Assembly: GCA_024709365.1 (NCBI GenBank)
Contig: JANJWV010000039.1
Location: forward strand, 1-50,718
Reading direction: 5' to 3'
From: Desulfomicrobium sp.
GTDB taxonomy: Bacteria > Desulfobacterota > Desulfovibrionia > Desulfovibrionales > Desulfomicrobiaceae
DNA length: 50,718 nucleotides
Positions 33,121-42,058 of this stretch are shown piece after piece. The position numbers were made by a program, and so were the translations under genes. The notes under the pieces are model-generated. The model searched no databases, was not told the origin of the DNA, and was given only the letters and a program-made list of their open reading frames with translations. Each line of letters begins with the position of its first letter. Position 1 is the stretch's first letter.

Positions 33121-34047
33121 ATGCTCGAAACTTTCATCCAACAGGGCATCAACGCCCTGCAGCTGGGCAGCTATTACTCCCTCATCGCCCTCGGATACTG
33201 CCTGGTCTACGGCGTGCTCCTGCTCATCAACTTCGCCCACGGCGACATTTTCATGGTCGGCGCCTACATCGCCTTCTTCTGCGCCACGGCGCTCATGGGC
33301 AAATACGGCGTCCTCGACGCCGGCATGTCCGGCTGGATCGTGCTCGCCCTGACCGTGCCCCTGACCATGCTCCTGACCTCGGGCGTGGGCGTCTTCATCG
33401 AGCGCGTGGCCTACCGCCCCCTGCGCCTGAAGGGAGCCAACCGCCTCTACGTGGTCATCACGGCCCTGATGATGGGCATCGTCCTGGAGTACGGCAACCT
33501 GGCCATGCTCGGCGCCACCCGCAAGTCCTTCCCGACGCTTGTGCCGCGGGCCATCTTCGAGATCGGCGGGGCCACGGTCACGAGCCTGAAGCTGGCCGCC
33601 ATCTTCACCAGCTTCGCGGTCTTCGGCCTGCTGCAGTGGATCGTGACCCGGACCAAGATCGGCATGGCCATGCGCGCGGTGTCCTTCGACAAGTTCGCGG
33701 TGCCGCTGATGGGCATACCGCTCGACATCGTCATCATCTTCACCTTTTTCCTGGGCTCCTCCATGGCCGGACTGGCCGGACTGCTCTACGCCATGAATTT
33801 CCCGGTCCTCGACCCGTTCATGGGCGCCCTGGTGGGGTGGAAGGCCTTCATCGCCGCCGTCGTCGGCGGCATCGGCGACATCCGCGGCGCCTTCATCGGC
33901 GGCTTCCTGCTGGCCTTCCTGGAGGTGACCGTGGCCGCGACCTTCAGCTCCGAGCTGCGCGACCTGATCTCCTTCACCATCCTGCTGGGCATTCTCTCCT
34001 GGAAACCAACCGGGCTCTTCGGCAAGCCCAGAACCACGAAGATCTGA
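33121..34047 (+). CDS. livH: branched-chain amino acid ABC transporter permease LivH
   Basis: This encodes 308 residues. The ATG at 33121 is chosen over a GTG at 33091, as the protein pattern begins at MLETFIQQGINALQLGSYYS. About eight transmembrane helices. Family features are YCLVYGVLLLINFAHGDIFM and the EAA-like cytoplasmic loop around MRAVSFDKFAVPLMGIP. It forms the membrane channel with LivM. Its ribosome site is weak, consistent with lower expression than livJ. livM starts 3 bases after its stop. Confidence 0.93.
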   Translation: MLETFIQQGINALQLGSYYSLIALGYCLVYGVLLLINFAHGDIFMVGAYIAFFCATALMGKYGVLDAGMSGWIVLALTVPLTMLLTSGVGVFIERVAYRPLRLKGANRLYVVITALMMGIVLEYGNLAMLGATRKSFPTLVPRAIFEIGGATVTSLKLAAIFTSFAVFGLLQWIVTRTKIGMAMRAVSFDKFAVPLMGIPLDIVIIFTFFLGSSMAGLAGLLYAMNFPVLDPFMGALVGWKAFIAAVVGGIGDIRGAFIGGFLLAFLEVTVAATFSSELRDLISFTILLGILSWKPTGLFGKPRTTKI

Positions 34048-34050
34048 ACC

Positions 34051-35067
34051 ATGAGTCCACGCCTCACCACACCAGCGGCGCTCTGCGCCATGCTCCTGGG
34101 CCTCGTCGCCATGACGCAGACCGGCCTCCTCGGCCAGTACGCGCAGACATTCCTGTGCACCATGGGCATCTACATGATCCTGGCCGCCAGCCTGAACCTG
34201 GTCAACGGCTACATGGGCGAATTCAGCTGCGGCCACGCCGGCTTCATGGCCGTGGGAGCCTACACGGCCTCCATCGTCGGCGTCATCCTCTTCGTCGGGG
34301 ACGAGAATTTCGGCCCGGCGCTCCTGCCCATGAGCCTCGCCCCCCTGGCCTTCCCGCTCATCCTGGCCACGGGTTTCGCGGCCGCGGCCCTGGTGGGCCT
34401 GCTGGTCGCCGTCCCGTCCTTCAAGACGCGCGGCGACTACCTGGCCGTCATCACCCTGGCCGCGGGCTACATCGTCAAGAGCGCCCTGGAGAACATCGAG
34501 ATCGTCGGCGGCCCCAGAGGCTTCATGGGCATGAAGAAGGTCGTGCTGGCCATCGAGGAAAGCTTGACCGTGCCCTGGATGCTCGTCTGGATCTTCATCG
34601 GCGTCGTCCTCACGGTCTGGCTGCTGCGCCGCTTCGTCTACTCGACCTACGGCAAGGGCGTCATGGCCATCCACCAGGACGAGGTCGCGGCCGAGATCAT
34701 GAGCGTCAACACCAACCACATGAAGCTCGTGGCCTTCATGCTCTCCTCGGGCCTGGCCGGTCTGGCGGGCGGGCTCTACGCCTACCTCATCGGCTTCGTG
34801 AACCCGGCCTCCTTCACCATCCTGCGCTCCACCGAGTGTCTGGTCATGGTCTACCTGGGCGGCATGGGCTCCCTGACGGGCTCCATCCTGGCGGCGGGCA
34901 TCTTCACCATCCTGCTGGAATTCCTGAAGCCCCTGGAGCAGCTCAAATGGGTGGCCATCCCCATGCTCCTCATCGTCCTCATGCAGTTCCGGCCCGAGGG
35001 CCTGATGGGCAACCGCGAGCTTTCGGACATCTTCCCCAAACTCAAGCGCTTCTACAGGTTCAAATGA
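34051..35067 (+). CDS. livM: branched-chain amino acid ABC transporter permease LivM
   Basis: This encodes 338 residues with about ten transmembrane helices. Typical segments are ILAASLNLVNGYMGEFSCGH, FKTRGDYLAVITLAAG, and the coupling loop GKGVMAIHQDEVAAEIMSVN near residue 215. It pairs with LivH and is followed by the two ATPases. livG starts one base after its stop. Confidence 0.93.
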   Translation: MSPRLTTPAALCAMLLGLVAMTQTGLLGQYAQTFLCTMGIYMILAASLNLVNGYMGEFSCGHAGFMAVGAYTASIVGVILFVGDENFGPALLPMSLAPLAFPLILATGFAAAALVGLLVAVPSFKTRGDYLAVITLAAGYIVKSALENIEIVGGPRGFMGMKKVVLAIEESLTVPWMLVWIFIGVVLTVWLLRRFVYSTYGKGVMAIHQDEVAAEIMSVNTNHMKLVAFMLSSGLAGLAGGLYAYLIGFVNPASFTILRSTECLVMVYLGGMGSLTGSILAAGIFTILLEFLKPLEQLKWVAIPMLLIVLMQFRPEGLMGNRELSDIFPKLKRFYRFK

Positions 35068-35068
35068 C

Positions 35069-35836
35069 ATGGCCCTGCTCGAAATAACCGACCTGACCCA
35101 ACGCTTCGGCGGCCTGCTTGCCGTCAACGAGTTTTCCGTACGCCTGGAGGGCCGCGAGATGTGCGCCCTCATCGGGCCCAACGGCGCCGGCAAGACGACC
35201 GTCTTCAACCTGGTCAGCGGCTTCTACCAGCCCACGTCCGGGTCCATCAAAATCGGCGGCGTCGACACGCGCGGCATGAAGCCGCACCAGGTCACGTCCC
35301 TGGGCGTGGCCCGGACCTTCCAGAACATCCGTCTCTGGAACGACATGACCGTGCTGGACAACATCAAGGTCTCCCAGCACTACCGCCTCGGCTACAGCCT
35401 CGTGGATTCCCTGCTGCGCACCCGGCGCTACGCCGACCGCGAGAAGGCCATCGACCACGAGGCCATGGAACTCCTGGAGTTCATGGGCATGCGCGACCTG
35501 GCCGACGAGGTTCCGCCGAACCTGCCCTACGGCACCCAGCGCAAGGTCGAGATCGCGCGCGCCCTGTCCATCAAGCCCAAGCTCCTGCTGCTGGACGAGC
35601 CGGCCGCGGGCCTTCCGTCCACGGACGTGGTGGAACTGATCAAGCTGGTCGAATGGATCCACAAGGAATTCGACCTGGCCATCTGGATGATCGAACACCA
35701 GATGACCGTGGTCATGAGCCTGTGCCAGTGGATCAAGGTCATCGACTTCGGCGCGACCATCGCCGAAGGCACGCCGGAGGAAATCCGCAACAACCCGGAG
35801 GTCATCAAGGCCTACCTGGGAGATGAGAACATCTGA
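35069..35836 (+). CDS. livG: branched-chain amino acid ABC transporter ATPase LivG
   Basis: This encodes 255 residues. Walker A is GPNGAGKTT, the signature is LPYGTQRKVEIARAL (the LivG variant of LSGGQ), Walker B is LLLLDEPAAGL and the switch His lies in MIEHQM. It hydrolyses ATP to drive import through LivHM. The TGATG junction with livF indicates translational coupling. Confidence 0.95.
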   Translation: MALLEITDLTQRFGGLLAVNEFSVRLEGREMCALIGPNGAGKTTVFNLVSGFYQPTSGSIKIGGVDTRGMKPHQVTSLGVARTFQNIRLWNDMTVLDNIKVSQHYRLGYSLVDSLLRTRRYADREKAIDHEAMELLEFMGMRDLADEVPPNLPYGTQRKVEIARALSIKPKLLLLDEPAAGLPSTDVVELIKLVEWIHKEFDLAIWMIEHQMTVVMSLCQWIKVIDFGATIAEGTPEEIRNNPEVIKAYLGDENI

Positions 35837-36558
35837 TGCTTTCCGTCACCAATCTCAAAGTCAGATACGGCAACACCGAAGCCCTGCACGGCATCTCCTT
35901 CACCGTGGACAAGGGCGAGATCGTGACCCTCATCGGCGCCAACGGCGCCGGCAAGACCACTACACTGCTGTCCATCGCCCGCCTGGGTCCGCCCGAAGGC
36001 CCCAAGATCATCGAGGGCGACATCACCTACAAGGGCCAGAGCCTGCTCCCGGTCCCGCCCCACGAGATCGTGTCCAAAATGAGCATGGCCCTGGCGCCCG
36101 AAGGCCGGCACATCTTCGGCAACCTGACCGTCGAGGAGAACCTGACCCTGGCCACCTACGCCCGCAAGGACATGGACAACGTCAAACGCGACTACGAACG
36201 CGTCTACGAGCTCTTCCCGCGCCTGGTGGAGCGGCGCAGGCAGCGCAGCGAGTCCCTGTCCGGCGGCGAGCAGCAGATGCTGGCCGTGGGCCGGGCGCTC
36301 ATGACCGGGGCCGATTTCATCATGCTCGACGAGCCGTCCATGGGCCTGGCGCCGCTCCTCATGTACGACATGTTCCGGGCCTTGAAGGAACTCAATTCCC
36401 AGGGCATGACGCTGCTGCTGATCGAGCAGAACGCGCGCATCGCGCTGCAGTTCGCCCACCGCGGCTACGTGCTCGACACCGGAGCCATCGTCGCCTCGGG
36501 CAACGCCCGGGAACTCATGGACAACCCCGACGTGAAGAAGGCATACTTGGGAGGTTGA
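35836..36558 (+). CDS. livF: branched-chain amino acid ABC transporter ATPase LivF
   Basis: This encodes 240 residues. Walker A is GANGAGKTT, signature LSGGEQQMLAVGRAL, Walker B FIMLDEPSMGL, and the switch region ends LLIEQNARIAL. It is the second ATPase of the LivFGHM complex. The start codon overlaps the livG stop by one base. A strong terminator follows, ending the operon. Confidence 0.95.
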   Translation: MLSVTNLKVRYGNTEALHGISFTVDKGEIVTLIGANGAGKTTTLLSIARLGPPEGPKIIEGDITYKGQSLLPVPPHEIVSKMSMALAPEGRHIFGNLTVEENLTLATYARKDMDNVKRDYERVYELFPRLVERRRQRSESLSGGEQQMLAVGRALMTGADFIMLDEPSMGLAPLLMYDMFRALKELNSQGMTLLLIEQNARIALQFAHRGYVLDTGAIVASGNARELMDNPDVKKAYLGG

Positions 36559-36583
36559 TCCCGGCACCACCCTGTTTTTGAAC

Positions 36584-36617
36584 GAAGCCCGGGCGCTCCG
36601 CTTGGGCTTCATTTTTT
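36584..36617 (+). terminator. rho-independent terminator of the liv operon
   Basis: GAAGCCC (36584-36590) pairs with GGGCTTC (36604-36610) around a loop that can pair partly, followed by ATTTTTT. It lies 25 bases after livF. Confidence 0.9.
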
Positions 36618-36630
36618 GGCGGACCAGAAC

Positions 36631-37152
36631 ATGGATTACGACAACATCATCCTCATCGGCATGGCCGCGGCCGGCAAATCCACCGTCGGCAAGAGGCTGG
36701 CCAGGGAGCTGGGCTGGGCCTTCGTGGACACGGACCTGCTCCTGGAGGCCTGGTGGGGCGCCCCGCTGCAGGCCATCAGCGACCATCTCGGCCGCGACGC
36801 CTTCGTGCAGGCCGAGGCCGAACAGATCAGGCGCACCTTCCTCAAGAAATGCGTCATCGCCACGGGCGGCAGCGTGGTCTACAGCGGCGAGGCCATGCAG
36901 CACCTGGCGACCCTCGGGCGCATCGTCTACCTCGAATCCTCCTTCGAGGACATCGCCGACAGGCTGACAAACCCCTGTTCCCGGGGATTGGCCATCGCCC
37001 CCGGACAGACCATCAGGGACCTTTACGACGAGCGCGTCCCCCTGTATGCACGCTACGCCCAGGTGCGGGTGCGCACCGACGGCCAGGACCCCGACCAGAC
37101 CTGCGCCGCCATCATCCAAGCCCTATCCGGAAACACCGAGAACCCGTCGTGA
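36631..37152 (+). CDS. shikimate-kinase-like P-loop kinase
   Basis: This encodes 173 residues. The ATG at 36631 is preferred to the in-frame TTG at 36616. The Walker A is MAAAGKSTVGKRLA, and the DTDLLLE motif (Mg and shikimate contacts in AroK) is present. Family ends match: IRDLYDERVPLYARYA, with the adenine/substrate Arg. However, the usual GGG motif reads ATGGSVV, and the Arg of the FRxxE motif that contacts shikimate is Gln (AFVQAEAEQI). The LID region reads SRGLAIAP rather than RPLL. It may therefore be an AroK with drift or a relative with another substrate. The YkgJ gene overlaps its stop (GTGA). Confidence 0.72.
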   Translation: MDYDNIILIGMAAAGKSTVGKRLARELGWAFVDTDLLLEAWWGAPLQAISDHLGRDAFVQAEAEQIRRTFLKKCVIATGGSVVYSGEAMQHLATLGRIVYLESSFEDIADRLTNPCSRGLAIAPGQTIRDLYDERVPLYARYAQVRVRTDGQDPDQTCAAIIQALSGNTENPS

Positions 37153-37745
37153 CCAAGAAACTTCTGCCCGCCCAGGCCTTCCGCAAGCTGGCCGCCCTGT
37201 ATGCCGACATGCAGGACGCCTATGTCCGGCACGCCGGCTCCCTGGGCCTGACCTGCGACAACTGCCCCGACAACTGCTGCACCAGCTATTTCCAGCACCA
37301 CACGCGCATCGAGTGGGCCTACCTCCTGCAAGGCTTGTCCGAGCTGCCGCCCGAACGCCGGGCCGAATACGAGAGAAGGGCCCGCGCCTACGTGCGCGAG
37401 GCCGGCGACGCCCTGGCCCGTGGGGAGCGGCCGCACATCATGTGCCCGCTGAACGACGACGGCCGCTGCGGCGTGTACATGCACCGCCTGATGATCTGCA
37501 GGCTGCACGGCGTGCCCAACCGCCTGCGCTACCCCAACGGGCGCAGCGTCGATTTCCCGGGCTGCTTCCGCAGCCAGGAGCTCTGCGCGTCGGCCGACTC
37601 CTTCCCAGTCCTCGACCGCACGGCCCTCTACACCCGACTCATGGAGCTGGAGGTGCAGTTCGTCGGGCCGGGGAAGATTCGTTCCCTGCCGCGGGTTGAT
37701 CTGACCCTGGCCGAAATGATAGTCCAAGGCACCCCCCAATCGTAA
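37149..37745 (+). CDS. YkgJ-family cysteine-cluster protein
   Basis: This encodes 198 residues from a GTG overlapping the kinase stop. The N-terminal cluster CDNCPDNCC and the later CPLNDDGRCGVYMHRLMICR give the YkgJ/UPF0153 pattern thought to bind zinc or iron. There is no signal peptide. FPGCFRSQELCAS adds two more Cys. The function of the family is unknown; a redox or metal-handling role is likely. It lies between the kinase and the lipoprotein gene, so the three may be co-transcribed. Confidence 0.85.
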   Translation: MTKKLLPAQAFRKLAALYADMQDAYVRHAGSLGLTCDNCPDNCCTSYFQHHTRIEWAYLLQGLSELPPERRAEYERRARAYVREAGDALARGERPHIMCPLNDDGRCGVYMHRLMICRLHGVPNRLRYPNGRSVDFPGCFRSQELCASADSFPVLDRTALYTRLMELEVQFVGPGKIRSLPRVDLTLAEMIVQGTPQS

Positions 37746-37761
37746 AACCACGGAGACCGGC

Positions 37762-38259
37762 ATGCACCCTCGCCTGAAGACGGCTCTTGTCCTGCTGACC
37801 CTGCTGGTGGTGTCCTGCGCGCACCTGAGCGTCGTCCACCTTGACAAGAAGCCCTGGACCCTGGGCCAGCAGGAAACCCTGGCCATGCGCTACTGGGAGT
37901 TCACCTACACGAGCCGCCTGGAGGACAACAGGCTGATTGTCACGGGCACCGCCAAACCCGTGGCCGGGGCCGTCCCCGAGTGGGCCACCTGGATTCAGGA
38001 TCTCTGGATGCAGATCTATCTTTCAGACGACAACAGCCGGGTCCTGGCCAAGGACCTGCGCCTCTACCTCCCGACCGCCCTGGATCACGACAAAGGCGTG
38101 CCCTTCGAGTTCCACCTCACGCCCGAGTCCCTCGGCTCATCGGGCCCCCTCTACATTTCCTTCGGCTATCGCATGGAACTGACGGCCGAGAAGAGCACCC
38201 AGGGGACCGGCAACAAGGCCGAGGTCTTTTTCGCCAGCCAGGGAGCCCTCTTCCAGTAG
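37762..38259 (+). CDS. lipoprotein of unknown function
   Basis: This encodes 165 residues. The signal peptide ends in LLVVSC, a lipobox-like sequence with Cys19 as the probable lipidation site. The mature part has strand-like segments YWEFTYTSRLEDNRLIVTG, IYLSDDNSRVLAKDLRLYLP and ISFGYRMELT, suggesting a beta-sandwich, but no family is recognised. GGAGACCGGC precedes the ATG. An 18-base-pair terminator stem lies just downstream. Confidence 0.72.
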   Translation: MHPRLKTALVLLTLLVVSCAHLSVVHLDKKPWTLGQQETLAMRYWEFTYTSRLEDNRLIVTGTAKPVAGAVPEWATWIQDLWMQIYLSDDNSRVLAKDLRLYLPTALDHDKGVPFEFHLTPESLGSSGPLYISFGYRMELTAEKSTQGTGNKAEVFFASQGALFQ

Positions 38260-38280
38260 TCCCCGCACCGGCTCAGACGA

Positions 38281-38319
38281 CGGAAAGCCCCCGGGAGCAT
38301 GGCTCCCGGGGGCTTTCCG
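38281..38319. terminator. strong bidirectional terminator hairpin
   Basis: Bases 38281-38298 pair perfectly with 38302-38319 (18 bp) around ATG. On the plus strand TCTTTC follows. It separates the lipoprotein gene from the convergent gene at 38348 and can stop transcription from both. Confidence 0.88.
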
Positions 38320-38347
38320 TCTTTCGCGTACAAAAAAACCGGGACAA

Positions 38348-38830
38348 TCAGTTCATGGTGCCGCGTTCACCCTTCATCTGGACCTGGAGGGACTGCGCCA
38401 GCTGCTTGGCCCTTTCGGACTCCTTCCACTCCCCGTAGGCGTGCATCCAGTAATCGAAACCGTAGATCTTCTGCATGAGCTGTTCCTCGTGCAGGCTGAC
38501 CCACGTATCGAAGAGATACATCTCCGTTGAAAACTCCTTGCTGTCCAACACCTTGATCACGGTGTTGGAGGGGAATTTCTTGCCCTCCAGGTTGAGCTGG
38601 AGAAACTCGACCACGGACTGCTGAGACAATTCCGGGGAAAGAGGCTGGTCTTTCACGCGCTCCACGAGTTCCCAGTAATCAGCGAACTGGGCCTGCATCT
38701 GTTTCTGCTGCTCGTCGGTCAGCGCAATGAAAAGTTTTCCGTCCCGTTCCTCGATAAAATAATAACGAAGCCAGAACTCGAAATGGAAAACGTTAGCCGT
38801 GTCAGTCAGAGCATTTTGAGGAATAGCCAT
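38348..38830 (-). CDS. conserved-looking hypothetical protein
   Basis: This encodes 160 residues. GGGAG precedes the ATG at 38830. It is rich in aromatic and charged residues (FHFEFWLRYYFIEERDGKLF, YWELVERVKDQPLS, DYWMHAYGEWKESERAKQL), predicted mostly helical, with no signal peptide or known domain. It is divergent from the MucR-like regulator gene, sharing a 161-base upstream region, and convergent with the lipoprotein. Role unknown. Confidence 0.7.
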   Translation of the reverse strand: MAIPQNALTDTANVFHFEFWLRYYFIEERDGKLFIALTDEQQKQMQAQFADYWELVERVKDQPLSPELSQQSVVEFLQLNLEGKKFPSNTVIKVLDSKEFSTEMYLFDTWVSLHEEQLMQKIYGFDYWMHAYGEWKESERAKQLAQSLQVQMKGERGTMN

Positions 38831-38926
38831 TTTCTTCTCCCTGTACCTTGGTGATCATGAAAACATCTGCGAAAAATCAATTATGAGTACGGCAAAGCAG
38901 ATCAAGATTACGTATCGCGACGAATG

Positions 38927-38956
38927 TTGACAAAAATATTTACCGACTGTAATACT
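38927..38956 (+). promoter_or_regulatory. probable sigma-70 promoter of the MucR-like gene
   Basis: A perfect -35 TTGACA (38927-38932) is followed 18 bases on by AATACT (38951-38956), with an extended -10 TGT in front of it. The start codon lies 35 bases downstream. The surrounding DNA is AT-rich, as expected for a promoter. Confidence 0.65.
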
Positions 38957-38991
38957 CCGCTTTACAAATACGCGATAGTTGGAGGTTTCAC

Positions 38992-39384
38992 ATGGAAGAT
39001 TATGTCAAGCAAGCCCTCGAAATCGTCAAAGCACAAGCCAGTGTGCGCAACATGACCGAGGAAGAGCTGACATCCATGGTTCGTTCGTTGACCGAAGGAA
39101 TCAAGAATGTCGCTGAAGGAACGCAGCCCGAGCCGGTCAAGGCTCCTTCCGCCGATGACGCCAAGAAGGCCATCCGCGAGAAGAGCATCATCTGCATGGA
39201 ATGCGAAAAATCCTTCAAGGTCCTGACCAAGCGCCACCTGGCGACCCACGGCCTCACTCCCGAGGAATACCGGGAAAAATGGGGCTACAAGAAGGGCACG
39301 TCCCTGGTGGCCAAATCCCTGGCTCGTGACCGCCGCAAGAAGATGCAGGACATGAAGCTCTGGGAGAAACGGGTCAAGAAGTAG
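38992..39384 (+). CDS. MucR/Ros-family zinc-finger transcriptional regulator
   Basis: This encodes 130 residues. GGAGG lies 6 bases before the ATG. An N-terminal helical region (about 1-60) is followed by a C2H2 finger: CMECEKSFKVLTKRHLATH, then GLTPEEYREKWGYKKG, the MucR/Ros signature. A basic tail follows (DRRKKMQDMKLWEKRVKK). Such proteins bind AT-rich promoter DNA as oligomers and control exopolysaccharide, motility and cell-cycle genes in alphaproteobacteria; in Desulfovibrio the targets are unknown. It may bind its own AT-rich promoter. Confidence 0.92.
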   Translation: MEDYVKQALEIVKAQASVRNMTEEELTSMVRSLTEGIKNVAEGTQPEPVKAPSADDAKKAIREKSIICMECEKSFKVLTKRHLATHGLTPEEYREKWGYKKGTSLVAKSLARDRRKKMQDMKLWEKRVKK

Positions 39385-39392
39385 ACTACCGG

Positions 39393-39419
39393 AAGGGCGA
39401 AGCGAGTGCTTCGCCCTTT
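39393..39419. terminator. terminator hairpin after the MucR-like gene
   Basis: AAGGGCGAAGC pairs with GCTTCGCCCTT (39408-39418) around GAGT and is followed by TCTCATT on the plus strand. It also sits at the stop of the convergent radical SAM gene, so it may serve both. Confidence 0.82.
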
Positions 39420-39420
39420 C

Positions 39421-41967
39421 TCATTCTCCCGCCTCGAAGAACTGCGCCGTCTTCACCAGGCGTCCCTGCAGCAGGGAAAAGCCCCCATCCACGGCCTGCA
39501 GCACGAACACCGGGCTGACGTACAAGGCCTGCCAATCAAAATCAATGACATACCCGTCGTCCGTCCTCTCCACGGTTCGGACCATGGGCCGCACGTCGAC
39601 CTCGCCGGGCTCGCCCTTCTTGGTCAGCTTGGGCACCTTCCACTCCTGCGCCTCCAAGAACGGCGCTAAGCGCTGCGCGAACCGCTCGCCGTCCTCCGCG
39701 CGGGCGAAGGACAGGGTGAACCGTTCGCGGTTCGAGATGGGCGCCCGCCGCTGGCAGGGCAGCTCGTCCACGCGCGAGGCGCGCATGCCGTGAGGCAGCT
39801 CCGCGTTGAGAAGCGCCGGCAGTCCCTCGACATCCAGCCGCTCGCGCACGAAGAAGTCCATCCACTCGCACACGCTGCCCACGCCCACGGGCAGGGCCCG
39901 GGCAAAGGACAGGAGCGGAATGGGGTGGAACCCGCCGCTGAAGGCCAGGGGCAGCCGCGCGCGCCGGAAGGCCCGCTCGAAGATGCGCTGCAGCTCCAGC
40001 TGGCTCAGGTACATGGCCGGGCCGGTCTTGGAATACCACAGGCGGAAGCGCTGCTCCTTGTGCTGCAGGTCCACGGACGGCGCCGGAGCCTCCTCGACCT
40101 CGCCGGGTTCCTCCTGGTCGCGGGTGGCCCGGTTGATGACGGGCACGATGTCGTGGTCCGCGGCCTGGCCGGCCAGCTCCGAGGGGCGGCCGTCCAGGGT
40201 GCAGACGCCGCAGGCGCGGCAGGAGTCGTAACGGCAGTCGGGAGTGATCGCGCCGTCCAGGGCGCGGCGACGCTCCGTCAGCAGGAATTTGCGGCTCACG
40301 CCGGAGGTCAGGTGGTCCCAGGGCAGAGGCTGTTCCGGGTCCCGCGCGGCGAGGTAGCTTTCGGCGTCCACGCCGGCCTCGGCAAAGGCTTCGAGCCAGG
40401 GCTCCAGGCGCAGGTGGTCGGTCCAGCTGGTGAAGAGCGCGCCCTTGCGGTAGGCCCCCTCCACGGCCGGGGCCAGCCGTCTGTCGCCGCGGGAGAAGAC
40501 GCCTTCGAGCCAGGTCATGTGCGAATGGTGCCACTTGAGCTTGAGCTTGCGGTAGGGCCGGAAGATGCCGCGCAGGTAGCCGAGGCGTTCCTCGATCTCG
40601 GCCATGGAGATCTGCCGCTCCCACTGGAAGGGCGTGTGCGGCTTGGGCACGAAGGGTGAAACCGCGGCCGTGATCTGCAGCCGCTTGGCGCCCCGACCCG
40701 CGCTGGCCGCCACCTTGAGGCAGAGGTCCAGGATGCCGTCCAGGTCCTCGGCCGTCTCGGTGGGCAGGCCGATCATGAAATACAGTTTGACCTGCTGCCA
40801 GCCCAGGCGGAAGGCCTTGCCGGTGTGGTCGAGCAGGGCCTCCTCGGTCACGCCCTTGTTGATGACGTCGCGCAGGCGCTGGGTGCCGGCCTCGGGGGCC
40901 AGGGTCATGCCCGTGTGGCGGATCTTGCCCATGAGGCGCATGAGGTCTTCGGAGACCGAGCCCACGCGCAGGGACGGCAGGGAGATGGAGACCTGCTCCT
41001 GACGGCAGTGGCTGTAGGAGGACAGGAACAGGGCCTCCAGGGCGCTGAAGTCGCCGGTGCTCAGCGACAGGAAGGACAGCTCCTCGCTGCCCGTATCAGC
41101 CAGACCCTGGCCGATGATGGAGGCCAGGACGTCCACCTCGCGCTCGCGCACGGGCCGGTAGATCATGCCCGCCTGGCAGAAGCGGCAGCCGCGCGTGCAG
41201 CCGCGCGCGATCTCAACGGAAAAGCGGTCGTGCACGGGCTTGCCGAAGGGCACGATCTGGCGGGTCGGGAAGGTCGTGCGGTTCATGTCCGCCACGACGC
41301 GTTTCTCGACGCGCGCCGCCCCGCCCGCGACCGGCCGCATGGCCCCGCTGCCGTCGTCCTCGAAATAGGACGGCACGTACACGCCGGGGAGCTCCGACAG
41401 GCGGCGGATCAGCCCGGCCCGGTCGACACCCTCCTCCCGGGCCTGCGCCATGACCCCGAGCATCTGCGGCAGGACTTCCTCGCCGTCGCCCAGGACCATG
41501 AGGTCCATGAACGCCGCGATGGGCTCGGCGTTGAAGGTGCAGCCGCCGCCGGCCACGACCAGGGGGTGCCCCTCGCCGCGTTCGGACGCGCGCAGCGGAA
41601 TCCCGGCCAGATCGAGCATGTAGAGGATGTTGGTGTAGCACAGCTCGTGGGTGACGCTGAACATGACCGCATGGAGGCTGCCCAGGGGCGTGTCGCTCTC
41701 CAGGGTGGCCAGGGGCGCGCCGTGTTCGCGCAGCACCGCGGCCACGTCCTCGGTGGGCGCGAAGACGCGCTCGGCGTAGAACCGGTCGTCGGCGTTGACG
41801 ATGTCGTAGAGGATCTTCTGGCCGAGGTAGGACATGCCCACCTCGTAGAGGTCCGGAAAGGCCAGGGCCACGTGGGCCCGGACCGTCGCCGGGTCCTTGT
41901 GCACGCTGTTGATCTCGGTGCCGAGGTAGTGGCTGGGCCGCGAAAAGAGGGGAAGCAGAGCCTTCAT
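39421..41967 (-). CDS. TIGR03960-type radical SAM protein with DUF2344 C-terminal domain
   Basis: This encodes 848 residues from the ATG at 41967. The N-terminal ~240 residues form the region that precedes the radical SAM core in this family (HVALAFPDLYEVGMSYLGQK, VVAGGGCTFNAEPIAAFMDL), related to a B12-binding fold. The radical SAM motif is CTRGCRFCQAG (Cys257, Cys261, Cys264). A second Cys set, CRYDSCRACGVC, follows the core. The last ~220 residues (from FRLWYSKTGPAMYLSQLEL) match TIGR03936/DUF2344. It is probably a SAM-dependent modifying enzyme; the substrate is unknown. It lies just downstream of an LSm-like gene, with an intervening terminator-like hairpin. Confidence 0.92.
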   Translation of the reverse strand: MKALLPLFSRPSHYLGTEINSVHKDPATVRAHVALAFPDLYEVGMSYLGQKILYDIVNADDRFYAERVFAPTEDVAAVLREHGAPLATLESDTPLGSLHAVMFSVTHELCYTNILYMLDLAGIPLRASERGEGHPLVVAGGGCTFNAEPIAAFMDLMVLGDGEEVLPQMLGVMAQAREEGVDRAGLIRRLSELPGVYVPSYFEDDGSGAMRPVAGGAARVEKRVVADMNRTTFPTRQIVPFGKPVHDRFSVEIARGCTRGCRFCQAGMIYRPVREREVDVLASIIGQGLADTGSEELSFLSLSTGDFSALEALFLSSYSHCRQEQVSISLPSLRVGSVSEDLMRLMGKIRHTGMTLAPEAGTQRLRDVINKGVTEEALLDHTGKAFRLGWQQVKLYFMIGLPTETAEDLDGILDLCLKVAASAGRGAKRLQITAAVSPFVPKPHTPFQWERQISMAEIEERLGYLRGIFRPYRKLKLKWHHSHMTWLEGVFSRGDRRLAPAVEGAYRKGALFTSWTDHLRLEPWLEAFAEAGVDAESYLAARDPEQPLPWDHLTSGVSRKFLLTERRRALDGAITPDCRYDSCRACGVCTLDGRPSELAGQAADHDIVPVINRATRDQEEPGEVEEAPAPSVDLQHKEQRFRLWYSKTGPAMYLSQLELQRIFERAFRRARLPLAFSGGFHPIPLLSFARALPVGVGSVCEWMDFFVRERLDVEGLPALLNAELPHGMRASRVDELPCQRRAPISNRERFTLSFARAEDGERFAQRLAPFLEAQEWKVPKLTKKGEPGEVDVRPMVRTVERTDDGYVIDFDWQALYVSPVFVLQAVDGGFSLLQGRLVKTAQFFEAGE

Positions 41968-41994
41968 GGGTCCTTGGGGTGGTCGGGATGGGCA

Positions 41995-42030
41995 GAAAAA
42001 AAGGTGGCGCGCCATGCGTGGCCGCTCCAC
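41995..42030 (-). terminator. terminator-like hairpin between the LSm-like gene and the radical SAM gene
   Basis: Read on the minus strand, GGTGG(A)GCG pairs with CGC(G)CCACC, with one internal mismatch, followed by a seven-T run (42002-41996). It lies 29 bases after the 42059 stop and only about 28 bases before the radical SAM start, so it may act as an attenuator. Confidence 0.6.
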
Positions 42031-42058
42031 CCTCTTTTCCGTCAACCCCGAGCCGGGG

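Noticed and set aside
33019-35208. A 729-codon minus-strand frame antisense to livH and livM
   Set aside because: Glu/Gln/His-rich shadow; the membrane proteins on the plus strand are clear.
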